Assembly: GCF_016907845.1 (NCBI RefSeq) | Contig: NZ_JAFBCS010000001.1 | Span: forward strand, 1,116,001 to 1,180,000 | Direction: 5' to 3' | Source of the DNA: Arcanobacterium pluranimalium | GTDB lineage: Bacteria > Actinomycetota > Actinomycetes > Actinomycetales > Actinomycetaceae | DNA: 64,000 bases | Shown: positions 7,393 to 16,001 of the stretch, in pieces | How positions within the stretch are numbered: the stretch's first letter is position 1 | How the letters are laid out: every line of letters begins with the position of its first letter | Translations under genes and position numbers: made by a program | The notes under the pieces: generated by a model | The model's database searches: none | Told to the model about the DNA's origin: nothing | The model's input: the letters and a program-made list of their open reading frames with translations, nothing else

Positions 7393-9146
7393 TGGCGAAG
7401 ACAATGGGTACCGTAGCGATGCTGCGGGCGAGCCGGCGGCTCGAGAATAAGCTTGAAGCACGCGGACGCGTGCTGGTCTGGATAGCGCGCCTCGTCAGCG
7501 GCGTGATACAGGGTGTAGGCCTGTTGGCGCTGCTCCAGCTCGCAGGCGTATGGGCGCGGCCTGACGGCGGCGACGCCAGCACCTATTGGATGTGGGTTCT
7601 CGTCGCGGTCGCGCTGTGTGGCATGGTCAGCATCTTTCTCCGAGACCGCTTCTCCTATGATTTGGCTTTCGGGGTTATGCGCAATACCCACCGCCTTGTG
7701 GGTGACAAGCTGGCAGTCCTCCCGCTCGGCTGGTTTTCCTCCACGGTAACGGGACGCCTATCCCGTTTGGGTGCAGCCACTGTGAACGACCTTGGCAACC
7801 TCAGTGCGCACATGGCCACGATGCTCGTCGTCTCATCGACCACGCTCGTGACCCTGCTTGCTGGCCTTTTGTGGTGGTATCCCAAACTAGGCCTGGTTTT
7901 CGCTATCTGCCTGCTCGCTTACGCGCTCTTGACGTGGGTTTTGACCTATGTGGATGCCGTTGCTCAAGCGTGTTCCGCACCCGCGGCCGTGGAACTCGCG
8001 GATCGAATCGTTGAGTTTTCCGCCTGCCAGGCGATGTTGCGTTCGTGCAACCGCGTGCCCTATTCGCAGTTGGATGACGCCGTGGCGGAGAACCGCCGGC
8101 GTGGTTTCAACAGCATGTGGGTAGAGGCAGTCGGCAACTTCTTTGCGGGCATGGCTTCGCAGATTATCTGCGTGGTGATGATCGTCGTCGGTGTTCAGCA
8201 GGCCTTCAGCGGTGACCTGTCCGCGCTGGAAGTGGTTGCCGTTATCGGTATTAGCTTGCAGATGGTGCAGTACCTGGTTGACATTTCGAATGCCCGCATG
8301 GCGCTTCACCTGATGGGGCCGACGATGGCGACGATCGTCGACGTCCTCGATGCGCAGCGCTTGACGGAGCCGGAGGCTTCTGCGCCCGTGGCCTCTCAGC
8401 AGGTCGAGCTGCGCGGAGTGGACTTCTCGTATGAGGACTCCCGCCGGGTTTTGGACGGCGTCTCCTTCGTCGTCCCGCCTAGGACGATGACGGCGCTGGT
8501 AGGCCCGTCGGGTGCCGGAAAGACGACGATCGCGCGGCTGATTTGCCGTTTCTGGGATGTCGACGCCGGTGCGGTACTCGTCGGAGACGCGGACGTGCGC
8601 GATTTGACGACCGAAGATCTGATGAAGCAGGTCTCCATGGTGTTCCAGGATGTCTACCTTTTCGATGACACCCTGGAGGCCAACATCAGGGTGGGAGACC
8701 CGGATGCGAGCGGGGATCGGGTGCGTTGGGCCGCCGAATTGGCCGGCGTGAGCGAGATCGTCGACCGACTCCCGGACGGCTGGCAAAGCCGAGTTGGCGA
8801 AGGCGGCACCTCGCTGTCCGGCGGTGAGCGGCAGCGCATCTCGGTGGCGCGGGCGATCTTGAAGAAGGCGCCGATTGTGCTCTTCGACGAGGCGACCTCC
8901 GCGCTGGATGCCGAGAACGAGGCTAATCTGACGCGCGCATTCGATTATCTGCGCCAGGAGTCCACGGTCTTGGTGATCGCGCACAAGCTCAACACAGTCA
9001 CCGCCGCCGACCAGATAGTTGTGCTCAATGACCGCGGGCAGGTTGCCCAGGTGGGCACGCATGAGGAGCTGGTGGGTGTCGATGGCATTTACCGAGAATT
9101 CTGGCAGAACCGGGAGCTCGCGTCGGGCTGGAAGATAACGCGCTAG
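7392..9146 (+). CDS. ABC half transporter (YbtQ/IrtB-like), subunit 2
   Basis: 584 residues with a membrane domain (about 25-330) and an ATPase domain carrying Walker A GPSGAGKTT, signature LSGGERQRISVARAIL and canonical DEATSALD. Together with the preceding subunit it should form a heterodimeric ABC transporter with one canonical and one slightly degenerate composite site. It is the last gene of the putative iron operon; the prophage begins about 470 bp further on. Codon and base use match the rest of the operon and are GC-richer than the chromosome at the right of the window, suggesting the operon was acquired as a unit. Confidence 0.85.
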   Translation: MAKTMGTVAMLRASRRLENKLEARGRVLVWIARLVSGVIQGVGLLALLQLAGVWARPDGGDASTYWMWVLVAVALCGMVSIFLRDRFSYDLAFGVMRNTHRLVGDKLAVLPLGWFSSTVTGRLSRLGAATVNDLGNLSAHMATMLVVSSTTLVTLLAGLLWWYPKLGLVFAICLLAYALLTWVLTYVDAVAQACSAPAAVELADRIVEFSACQAMLRSCNRVPYSQLDDAVAENRRRGFNSMWVEAVGNFFAGMASQIICVVMIVVGVQQAFSGDLSALEVVAVIGISLQMVQYLVDISNARMALHLMGPTMATIVDVLDAQRLTEPEASAPVASQQVELRGVDFSYEDSRRVLDGVSFVVPPRTMTALVGPSGAGKTTIARLICRFWDVDAGAVLVGDADVRDLTTEDLMKQVSMVFQDVYLFDDTLEANIRVGDPDASGDRVRWAAELAGVSEIVDRLPDGWQSRVGEGGTSLSGGERQRISVARAILKKAPIVLFDEATSALDAENEANLTRAFDYLRQESTVLVIAHKLNTVTAADQIVVLNDRGQVAQVGTHEELVGVDGIYREFWQNRELASGWKITR

Positions 9147-9618
9147 GCCTGCGGGTGACACCCAGGTCGGCATGTTGTGTTCAGTGGCGGATCATGAGAT
9201 ACAGACCCGTACTCCGCGCATTTGCCGGTACACATAACGAGACCTCTTAGCTGAAACCATGTCGTTCGACACGGGTTTTTGAGCTCTATCTGCCAAGATG
9301 GTTATGCGTCAGTGTGAGATCACTGTTGTTGGGTGCGGGAATTTGGTGTTCTTGCGCTGCGGGACTGAGGTGGGCTCAGGGGCGGGCTTCGTTTAACCCG
9401 CCTCCCGACAGTTCTTTTGAATATACCGGCCACCGATTCATATACGGGTCTGGTAGAGCCCATATTCATGTTTTGTGTCGGGCACCCGGCCGGCTGACAG
9501 CGTGCCTGGCTCACCCAGGCGGGCTTATCGAAACCGCATTAGGCTGCTTGGCGCTGTTCTCACCTCTTTAGCCACTTGTCAGCGACGGTAGTAATGCCCC
9601 TTAAGGTGGTGTAACTCG
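9147..9618. other. Gene-free junction between iron operon and prophage block
   Basis: About 470 bp with no convincing reading frame; the only plus-strand frame (9314-9571) has cysteine- and proline-rich content without a plausible ribosome site. A weak hairpin follows the last ABC gene near 9149-9168. This interval should contain the left edge of the prophage, but I could not find a repeat shared with the right side (39.05-39.75 kb). Confidence 0.5.
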
Positions 9619-10050
9619 GTGGCCGAGATCGCCGCCCTGCAGGATTACCCACTCATGGAACACGCCGCAGGAGACACCAGCCACGTGGCGGATCAGCTTC
9701 GGGAGGATCTCGTCCACCCGGCGTCACCCAGGTTGGATGGCCTGCCGCGCTATGTGAACCCGCACGGCAATGAGAACAGGATTGCTGCAACGTTGGACAA
9801 GATCGACCTGCTCGCCGAACGGCAACGCCAAGCACGCGAATACCTCGACTGGTTCCTCCCCGCCTGGGGCTTGCTGTCGGAGGATGACAGGTTTGTGCTC
9901 GAGGCATTCTTCCTCGGCGACGGCTCACAGGAGGATGCGGTGAACCTGGTGTGTGACCACTTCTACGTCGAACGCTCCACCGCGCACCAAAAGAAGTCGC
10001 GGGCGCTGGGGCGGTTGGCGACGGCGTTGTATGGGCCGAGTGGTTTATGA
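9619..10050 (+). CDS. Phage late-gene regulator, ArpU/sigma-like
   Basis: 143 residues resembling the ArpU/DUF1492 class of phage transcription regulators. The C-terminal part (SEDDRFVLEAFFLG..QEDAVNLVCDHFYVERSTAHQKKSRALGRLATALYG) has the form of a sigma-70 region 4 helix-turn-helix. These proteins switch on the late operon that follows. The GTG start has AAGGTGG about ten bases upstream. It is the first recognisable phage gene, directly before the HNH and terminase genes, which is the conserved place for this family. Confidence 0.75.
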   Translation: MAEIAALQDYPLMEHAAGDTSHVADQLREDLVHPASPRLDGLPRYVNPHGNENRIAATLDKIDLLAERQRQAREYLDWFLPAWGLLSEDDRFVLEAFFLGDGSQEDAVNLVCDHFYVERSTAHQKKSRALGRLATALYGPSGL

Positions 10051-10133
10051 ACCCACCCGCCAAAAGGTGTCGGCAAACGCGGATGACTTCCCCCAAACCA
10101 GCCCGTAACGTAGTAAGCGGTTGACAACTAGGC

Positions 10134-10174
10134 CAAGACCCCAGACGCATTCGGTAGCCCGTCTGGGGGTCTTG
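10134..10174 (+). terminator. Strong hairpin before the HNH gene
   Basis: CAAGACCCC-AGACG pairs with CGTCTGGGGGTCTTG around a 12-nt loop, with one bulged base. No T-run follows, so it may be a structured leader or RNA-processing site rather than an intrinsic terminator. It lies ~25 bp before the HNH start. Confidence 0.45.
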
Positions 10175-10198
10175 CCGTATTCGTGGGAGGTGGGTGTG

Positions 10199-10576
10199 GT
10201 GCCGAGGAAACCGAAACGCCCCTGCTCCCAACCCGGCTGCCCAGAACTCACCGACCACCGCTTCTGCCCGGCTCACGCTCGTGCAGAAGACGAGCGGTAC
10301 CGCAGGCATCAGCGGGACCCGAAGATCAACCGCAGATACGGTGCCCGCTGGCGCAAGATCCGCGCCGCCTACATCACCGCCCACCCCTTGTGTGAGGACT
10401 GCCTCGCGGCTAGCCGGTACACGCCGGCGCAGGAAGTCCACCACATCCTCCCTCTCGAACACGGCGGCACCCACGACACCAGCAACCTCCGGGCGCTGTG
10501 TAAGACGTGCCACTCGTCCAAGACCGCGCGCGAGGACGACCGCTGGAGGCAACAACCCAGGGTTTACAGCTACTGA
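10199..10576 (+). CDS. Phage HNH endonuclease
   Basis: About 125 residues from the GTG at 10199 (preceded by GGGAGGTGG); the open frame extends upstream to a TTG at 10121 but that part overlaps a hairpin. Two CxxC pairs (CSQPGC and CEDC) and the core VHHILPLEHGG followed by NLRALCKTCHSSKT make the beta-beta-alpha-metal HNH fold. Phage HNH nucleases of this size sit beside terminase and stimulate DNA packaging cleavage. Here the gene is separated from the small terminase by an inserted minus-strand gene, which is not usual. Confidence 0.88.
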   Translation: MPRKPKRPCSQPGCPELTDHRFCPAHARAEDERYRRHQRDPKINRRYGARWRKIRAAYITAHPLCEDCLAASRYTPAQEVHHILPLEHGGTHDTSNLRALCKTCHSSKTAREDDRWRQQPRVYSY

Positions 10577-10822
10577 GAACGCGCGTGCGCCCGCGTGACG
10601 CGCCGAGGTTTGCGACCCTCAACGATGCCCACCTGCACGGTGTTCGCCGTTCTCGGGCCAACCTCGCGGCGTTGTGCGAGGGGTAGGGGGATGTGAATCT
10701 CTACCGGGCGTTTGCTCCTCAGCGGGCGGGGCCAACCGCGCACAAAGTCACCGAATCAAACAAGGTATTGACCGCGGCAGGAAGACGATCCCGAACCGGT
10801 CCTGTAGGTTGGCTGAGGGATC
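10577..10822. other. Gene-free remnant between HNH gene and cargo gene
   Basis: About 245 GC-rich bases without a supported gene. Short plus-strand frames with phage-like composition run through it, so it may hold the broken end of a late gene displaced by the cargo insertion. Confidence 0.35.
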
Positions 10823-11782
10823 TTAGAGAAGATGTAAAAAATCGTGCCGGATCGTGAACATTGGCTCGTCCCAGTCAAAGCCAGTTATACGAAGATGCGT
10901 ATCGAGAAGGTTTGATACGTGCAACCGAGCTTTCTGCTCAGCATCTTGGCTTAGGCTGTTTTCTCCTGAGGGGAGAGAGTCCAATGCTCCACGGAAATCA
11001 TTCCACCATTGCGGAAAATTGGCTTGGGTATTTGCGTATCGCAATCTGCTTAAATCGAGTGGTCGTTTCTTGCCGGAATATCTCTCGTAGGCTGCACAGT
11101 AGGCCAGTTGTTTGAGAGCTATCAGCGTCTGGGAGCCAACATCGAATACAAGTTTTCCGACATCTAGGTGTTCCTGGTACTCAGTCACGACTCGAATGAG
11201 GGAATCTTCTAGCCAAATAACGCTTTCGGAAGGGTTCCAGTCGGCTTCTTGCGGGTCGATAAGACGCAGCGAGCCAAGTTCTGCTCGATATTCGTCGATA
11301 ATTGCCGCAGCTGATGAGATGAGATTTGTAGCTTTCCAGCTACCGTCTAGAGGCGGAGCACCAGATTCACCACGTTGGTACATGGAGACGTGGTTCATCT
11401 CGTGAGCGATGGTGCGTAAGAATACGACAGCAGGGTCAGGATTTGTTTGGTAATCAAGCGCAAGCTCGAATATGTCTGCGTGAAGAAGAACTGTCATGGT
11501 GTCGCCATCTTGAATCGTCTTCCCTCCGACGACACCAATACCTCGCAAAAGATCATAGGACTTCGCCGCTTCGGTGTCGCCCAACCTTGTTTTTGTTGAT
11601 TCCACAAAATCACCGGTAATCACAAGGTTTGTTTTGCTCGGATCTTCAGCGATTTCGGTGGCCAGATTGATGCAGATCATCAGAAACTCTGGGAGCGGCG
11701 ATGAGCTGCTAATGAATTCAGCTAGTTCTGGTTTGATCGATTCAAAATAAACATTTACAAGATTGGTTTCAGACTGGGGCAT
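10823..11782 (-). CDS. HExxH metallopeptidase-like cargo protein, unknown family
   Basis: 319 residues from the ATG at 11782; an in-frame extension to 11857 lacks support. The segment FLRTIAHEMNHVSMYQRG holds HEMNH at residues 127-131, a zincin active-site motif, and IIDEYRAELGSLR about 45 residues later could give a third ligand. No signal peptide or membrane segment is seen, so it is probably cytoplasmic. The gene is on the minus strand inside a plus-strand phage late operon, between HNH and small terminase, and is clearly AT-richer than its neighbours. That placement is typical of phage morons, including defence, toxin and lysogenic-conversion genes. I do not recognise the family beyond the motif; function unknown. 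Confidence 0.7.
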   Translation of the reverse strand: MPQSETNLVNVYFESIKPELAEFISSSSPLPEFLMICINLATEIAEDPSKTNLVITGDFVESTKTRLGDTEAAKSYDLLRGIGVVGGKTIQDGDTMTVLLHADIFELALDYQTNPDPAVVFLRTIAHEMNHVSMYQRGESGAPPLDGSWKATNLISSAAAIIDEYRAELGSLRLIDPQEADWNPSESVIWLEDSLIRVVTEYQEHLDVGKLVFDVGSQTLIALKQLAYCAAYERYSGKKRPLDLSRLRYANTQANFPQWWNDFRGALDSLPSGENSLSQDAEQKARLHVSNLLDTHLRITGFDWDEPMFTIRHDFLHLL

Positions 11783-11948
11783 GGGTGTCTTTCTCTTAGT
11801 TAGGTACGTGACGATGGGGGTATCGCACGAGAGCAGCATGCCCTGTCTGCGATGCATCCATACTTAAACGTATCAAGATGTTCCGACATCTCCGTTACTG
11901 CTTCCGGCACCCGACGCGACCCCCAAAACAAGCGTAAAAGAGGAAACG

Positions 11949-12524
11949 ATGGCCAAAGACGGCACCAACCGTGGCGGACGCCGCGTGCGAGCTGGCGCGA
12001 AACCTGAAGCACTCAACGAGAAGCTCGCTGCAGGTCGACCTGCCACCAGGCTCGCCACTCCAGTTGAGCTCGACGTGTTTGATCTGGATGGCACCGATAT
12101 CAGGGACGGCGCGGTGCTGGGTGGTGAGCCGATGCCAGAACCAGACGATTACCTAAGCGCGGAGCAGCGTGACGGTAAACCACTGGGTGCTGATCTGGTG
12201 TACAAGGAAACCTGGGAGTGGTTGGATGCGCGTGGTTGTACGGAGTTTGTTTCGAAGCGTCTGATTGAGCTGTATGCGCAGGCGTTTGCTCGGTATGTGC
12301 AGTGTGAGCAGGCGATCTCGAAGTTCGGTCTGCTCGGTAAGCACCCGACAACGGGCGCGGCGATCGCCTCCCCGTTCGTAGCCATGAGCCAGAGTTTCGG
12401 TAAGCAGGCGAATGTGTATTGGTACGAGATTTTCGACATCGTGCGTGCCACGTGTACCACTGATTATTCGGGTGCCACGCCCGGTGATGAGATCATGGAG
12501 CGGCTTTTGCAAGCCCGCTCCTAA
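11949..12524 (+). CDS. Phage terminase small subunit (P27 family)
   Basis: 191 residues with a basic, glycine-rich N-terminus (GTNRGGRRVRAGAKPEALNEKLAAGRPA) and a helical core (YKETWEWLDARGCTEFVSKRLIELYAQAFARYVQCE..SPFVAMSQSFGKQANVYWYEIF) typical of P27-family small terminases, which bind phage DNA and start packaging. RBS-like AAGAGGAAAC precedes the ATG. It follows the inverted cargo gene and precedes phage metK, so the original late order HNH, terS appears split by the insertion. Confidence 0.85.
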   Translation: MAKDGTNRGGRRVRAGAKPEALNEKLAAGRPATRLATPVELDVFDLDGTDIRDGAVLGGEPMPEPDDYLSAEQRDGKPLGADLVYKETWEWLDARGCTEFVSKRLIELYAQAFARYVQCEQAISKFGLLGKHPTTGAAIASPFVAMSQSFGKQANVYWYEIFDIVRATCTTDYSGATPGDEIMERLLQARS

Positions 12525-12607
12525 CCAGTTCATGTCTTTTCAGGTTTCGGCCTGCCCGGTTCTCGGGTGGGCCTTCTTCGTATTCGCGTGTTGAAAGGAG
12601 CCTTCGC

Positions 12608-13798
12608 GTGGGGGTTGTTCGAAGTGCTGAATCTGTGTGTATTGGCCATCCTGACAAGCTGTGTGACCTGATCGCTGATCAGATACTTGACGATATCCTC
12701 GCCGTCGATTCGAATGCGCGGGTGGCGGTTGAGGTGATGGCCACCGGCAGGCGCATTGTTGTCACGGGTGAGATCACCACCGCGATCAAGCCGAAGCTGC
12801 GCGCTTCGACCAGGGCGAAGCTGCGCAAGGCGGGCTATAACCCGAACAGGTTTGTGATCTATGTGTGGGTGCGCCGCCAATCAGCAGATATCGCAGCAGG
12901 GGTGACCACCTCTGTTGAGGCCCGTGCCGGTGACGAGTCGGCTTACGCCACGCTCGGTGCGGGCGATCAAGGCACCGTCTACGGGTATGCGACCAACGAG
13001 ACCGCTCAGCGTCTGCCGTTGCCGCTCGTGCTCGCCCACAATATCTGCCTTCGCCTCGACCAGGCACGCGGCGAGGGAACGATCGCAGGTATTGGCTCTG
13101 ATGGTAAATCCCAGGTCTCGGTGGTCTATGACGAGCTGGGTATCCCGGTGGGTATTGACACGGTGGTGGTCTCGATCCAGCATGATGCTCACAAAGACCC
13201 AGAGGTTCTTGAACGCGAGGTGCGCGCGCTGGTCGTTGCTCCCGCGATTGACAAATACCTGCCTGGAGCCACGCCTGAACGTGTGTTGGTCAACCCGTCG
13301 GGACGGTTTGTGACCGGTGGGCCCACCGCTGATACCGGGCTGACCGGGCGCAAGCTTATGGTCGATACCTACGGTGGGCTCGGCCCGCACGGCGGTGGCG
13401 CGTTCTCGGGTAAGGATCCCTCCAAGGTCGACCGGACGGGCGCGTACATGGCGCGCCTGATCGCGAAAACCGTGGTGGATGCGCGCCTGGCCGAAGAATG
13501 CCACGTCGCTATCTCCTATGCGATTGGTAAGGCTGACCCGGTCGCGTTCCACATCGACACCTTCGGCACCGGTGAGCACCCGGACTGGCTGCTCACCGAC
13601 GCCGCCCAGGCGATCTTCCCGCTGCGCCCGGCCGCGATCATCGAACGGCTCGGCCTTAGAGCCCCCATCTACGCGAAGCTTTCCACCTACGGGCACATGG
13701 GTCATGGCCTGAGCGAGTGGGAATGGACGCTGCCGTTTACCGACAAGCTCACCACGGAGGTGACCCGCCGTGCTCATCAAGCAGCTACCCATCAGTGA
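12608..13798 (+). CDS. metK: Phage-borne S-adenosylmethionine synthetase
   Basis: 396 residues with the hallmark motifs of methionine adenosyltransferase: GHPDKLCD near the N-terminus, GAGDQGTVYGYA near residue 118 and GGGAFSGKDPSKVDR near 264. It makes SAM from ATP and methionine. The GTG start follows GAAAGGAG. The last 29 bases overlap the start of a DNA methyltransferase gene, so enzyme and SAM consumer are translated together. Motifs look complete. Bacteria normally carry one chromosomal metK; this copy is divergent, high in GC and lies inside late phage genes, so it is a phage accessory gene. MetK-methyltransferase pairs occur in other Gram-positive prophages. Confidence 0.93.
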   Translation: MGVVRSAESVCIGHPDKLCDLIADQILDDILAVDSNARVAVEVMATGRRIVVTGEITTAIKPKLRASTRAKLRKAGYNPNRFVIYVWVRRQSADIAAGVTTSVEARAGDESAYATLGAGDQGTVYGYATNETAQRLPLPLVLAHNICLRLDQARGEGTIAGIGSDGKSQVSVVYDELGIPVGIDTVVVSIQHDAHKDPEVLEREVRALVVAPAIDKYLPGATPERVLVNPSGRFVTGGPTADTGLTGRKLMVDTYGGLGPHGGGAFSGKDPSKVDRTGAYMARLIAKTVVDARLAEECHVAISYAIGKADPVAFHIDTFGTGEHPDWLLTDAAQAIFPLRPAAIIERLGLRAPIYAKLSTYGHMGHGLSEWEWTLPFTDKLTTEVTRRAHQAATHQ

Positions 13799-15020
13799 GC
13801 TCAAGCCCGCCGACTACAACCCGCGTAAGGACCTGAAGCCCGGGGATGCGGACTACGAAAAACTCAAGCGGTCGCTCACCGAGTTCGGTTACGTCGAGCC
13901 GGTGATCTACAACCACACCACCGGCCACGTCGTCGGCGGCCACCAGCGCCTGAAAGTGCTCGCTGATCTTGGCCACACTGATGTTGACTGCGTGGTCGTC
14001 GAACTGGACGAGACCCGCGAGAAGGCGCTCAACGTCGCATTGAACAAGATCAACGGCGACTGGGATGAATCCAAGCTGGCCCTGCTCATCGCGGACCTGG
14101 ACGCGGCTGACTTTGATGCCGAGCTCACCGGCTTTGATGACGATGAAATCGCCCAAATGATTGGTTCCCTCGACGATGACGAGGTCACCGATGACGGCTT
14201 CGATCTCACGAAAGCGCTCGAGGCCGCATCATTCGTCCAGCGCGGGGACATTTGGACTGTCGGCAGGCACCGGCTGGTCTGCGGGGACGCTACCAACGCA
14301 GACGATGTCGCGGTGCTCATGGATGGCAAGAGCGCGAACCTGGTGCTCACCGACCCGCCCTACAACGTGGCCTTCGAGTCCTCCGATGGGCTCACGATCA
14401 AGAATGATGCGATGAAGGCCGACTCGTTCTACGAGTTCCTGCTCGCCGCGTTTACCAACATGGCGGGTGTTCTCGACAAGGGTGGGTCGGCGTATGTGTT
14501 CCACGCCGACATCGAAGGGCTGAACTTCCGCAAGGCGTTCATCGACGCCGGGTTCAAACTCTCCGGCTGCTGCATCTGGGTCAAAGACTCCCTTGTCCTG
14601 GGACGCTCGCCGTACCAGTGGCAGCACGAACCGGTGCTCTACGGGTGGAAGCAAGGTGCCAAGCACAAGTGGTTCGCTGATCGGAAACAGACTACGATCT
14701 GGAACTTCGCCAAGCCGCGAAAGAACTCCGACCACCCGACTTCTAAGCCGCTGGACCTGTTGGCCTATCCGATCCGCAACTCCACCCAGGCAGGCGCGAT
14801 CATCCTCGACACGTTTGCTGGCAGCGGTTCGACGCTGATGGCCGCCGAGCAGACCGACCGCATCGCGTATTGCATGGAGTTGGACGAGAAGTACGCCTCG
14901 GTGATTCTGCGCCGCTACGCCGAGGCGACCGGGGACGCGGCCGGGATCACCTGCCAGCGCGACGGCACCCAGTACACGTATCTGGATCTGGTCAAACAGG
15001 TTGACCGCAACCGCGAATAA
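13770..15020 (+). CDS. Phage DNA methyltransferase with N-terminal ParB domain
   Basis: 416 residues. Residues 1-110 form a ParB/Sulfiredoxin-like domain (VLIKQLPISELKPADYNPRK; VGGHQRLKVLADLG). The methyltransferase follows, with DPPY at 195-198 and the SAM-binding FAGSGST at 349-355. The order DPPY before FxGxG is that of beta-class N6-adenine or N4-cytosine methylases. No restriction enzyme is beside it, so it is probably an orphan phage methylase protecting phage DNA or marking packaging. It overlaps phage metK by 29 bp, which suggests coupled SAM supply. Confidence 0.92.
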   Translation: MLIKQLPISELKPADYNPRKDLKPGDADYEKLKRSLTEFGYVEPVIYNHTTGHVVGGHQRLKVLADLGHTDVDCVVVELDETREKALNVALNKINGDWDESKLALLIADLDAADFDAELTGFDDDEIAQMIGSLDDDEVTDDGFDLTKALEAASFVQRGDIWTVGRHRLVCGDATNADDVAVLMDGKSANLVLTDPPYNVAFESSDGLTIKNDAMKADSFYEFLLAAFTNMAGVLDKGGSAYVFHADIEGLNFRKAFIDAGFKLSGCCIWVKDSLVLGRSPYQWQHEPVLYGWKQGAKHKWFADRKQTTIWNFAKPRKNSDHPTSKPLDLLAYPIRNSTQAGAIILDTFAGSGSTLMAAEQTDRIAYCMELDEKYASVILRRYAEATGDAAGITCQRDGTQYTYLDLVKQVDRNRE

Positions 15021-15060
15021 AACCCCGCAATATGCAGGGAAAACAGGGGCGTGAAAATGA

Positions 15061-15122
15061 GCCGTTGATGAGGGCAAAAACGACTGGATAAGCGGAAAAA
15101 CGTATGGCTGTATGTACATGAC
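15061..15122 (+). promoter_or_regulatory. Phage intergenic repeat, copy 1 (promoter-like)
   Basis: CGACTGGATAAGCG (15081-15094), an 8-bp spacer, then TATGGCTGTATGTACATGAC (15103-15122), matching a second copy at 16140-16181 with identical spacing. TTGATG at 15065 and GATAAG at 15087 could serve as -35 and -10; ATGTACAT is a perfect palindrome. Each copy precedes a small gene. Confidence 0.6.
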
Positions 15123-15168
15123 CGAAAGCACCCCCACACCTGGGGGAACCGAGCGAAAAGGACTGGTC

Positions 15169-15354
15169 ATGAGTGAATTACACATCGAAATCAGCGAGCT
15201 CATCGCAGCCGGAGTCAACGTCTACGACCCCGAGGAAACCCTGCGGGTTGCCACGGCACGCGGCTACCAGCTGGTGGTGCGCGTGATCGAGTGTGACCCG
15301 ACGCGTTTCCTCAGCATGGTGGCCGCCTGGTTCGAGAAGGAGGTCGTGGCATGA
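15169..15354 (+). CDS. Small phage protein, unknown function
   Basis: 61 residues from ATG 15169, preceded by AAAAGGA; an in-frame ATG at 15112 lies inside the conserved repeat and is less likely. The sequence (HIEISELIAAGVNVYDPEETLRVATARGYQLVVRVIECDPTRFLSMVAAWFEKEVVA) is a compact alpha/beta protein with no motif I recognise. Its last four bases overlap the next start (ATGA), so the two are co-translated. It lies between the methylase and large terminase, in the accessory stretch driven by the repeated promoter-like element. Confidence 0.65.
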   Translation: MSELHIEISELIAAGVNVYDPEETLRVATARGYQLVVRVIECDPTRFLSMVAAWFEKEVVA

Positions 15355-16001
15355 GCATCCTCGCCTTCACCCCGCACAAAACGGGCAGGAAAAAGCTCGC
15401 CCAGCTTCTCGCCGATCACCTTGGCACCGAGGCCACCTATCTGGGCACGCCCTCGTTTGCCTACCAGATCGCAGACGCCACGCTGGATCGGGACTGGACC
15501 CTCTACCTGCCAGATGGTATCGAGGCGCAGGCCGTGCTCGAGTCCGCACACAAGGCGGGCTTTGAAACCGCCGACCCGGGCGAGGTGGCGTTGACGGTCA
15601 CGATGCCCACCACCGGGTGGAGTGAGCGCACTCGCGCCAACCTCGAAGCGCTCCTAGCGGCCAAAGGGCCACTGATCGCCAAGGCCCTGGGCATCCCGGC
15701 CACACCCGTGCAGTTCAACGATGACGAGACCGTCTCGTTCCCGTGGTGTGAGTCGATTACGCCGGAGACGGCACGCGAGGCGGTGATCCCGCTTGTGGCA
15801 AAGCTCTGCCAGCGCGCCCAGGAGGCAACCCGGATCCGATCCACGCCGCCTGCACCGGGCAATGACAAGTACACGATGCGCTGCTTCCTGCTCTCCCTGG
15901 GCTTCATCGGCCCCGAACACAAGCAGGCACGCCGCATCTTGCTGGCAGGCCTGGAAGGCGACGCCGCCTGGCGCACCCCGGCAAGCAGGAAGGAGAACTG
16001 A
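15351..16001 (+). CDS. Virulence-associated-protein-like prophage protein
   Basis: 216 residues. The C-terminal part (YTMRCFLLSLGFIGPEHKQARRILLAGLEGDAAWR) matches the conserved end of a protein family often labelled virulence-associated protein or virulence protein in Firmicute and actinobacterial prophages. Its biochemical role is unknown. There is no signal peptide or membrane helix. It overlaps the small gene before it by four bases. The N-terminal half (about 1-90) is a separate alpha/beta segment. The name reflects historic annotation rather than proven virulence. Confidence 0.7.
   Translation: MSILAFTPHKTGRKKLAQLLADHLGTEATYLGTPSFAYQIADATLDRDWTLYLPDGIEAQAVLESAHKAGFETADPGEVALTVTMPTTGWSERTRANLEALLAAKGPLIAKALGIPATPVQFNDDETVSFPWCESITPETAREAVIPLVAKLCQRAQEATRIRSTPPAPGNDKYTMRCFLLSLGFIGPEHKQARRILLAGLEGDAAWRTPASRKEN

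Noticed and set aside
6139..7461. Long minus-strand frames opposite the ABC transporter genes
   Set aside because: Composition is that of antisense GC-rich DNA and no family sequence is seen; the plus-strand ABC genes explain the region.
9314..9571. 85-codon frame before the prophage
   Set aside because: Low-complexity Cys/Pro/Gly content, no ribosome site and no recognisable family.
9147..9618. tRNA gene or att duplication at the left prophage edge
   Set aside because: No cloverleaf-like sequence and no repeat shared with 39.05-39.75 kb could be found by eye.
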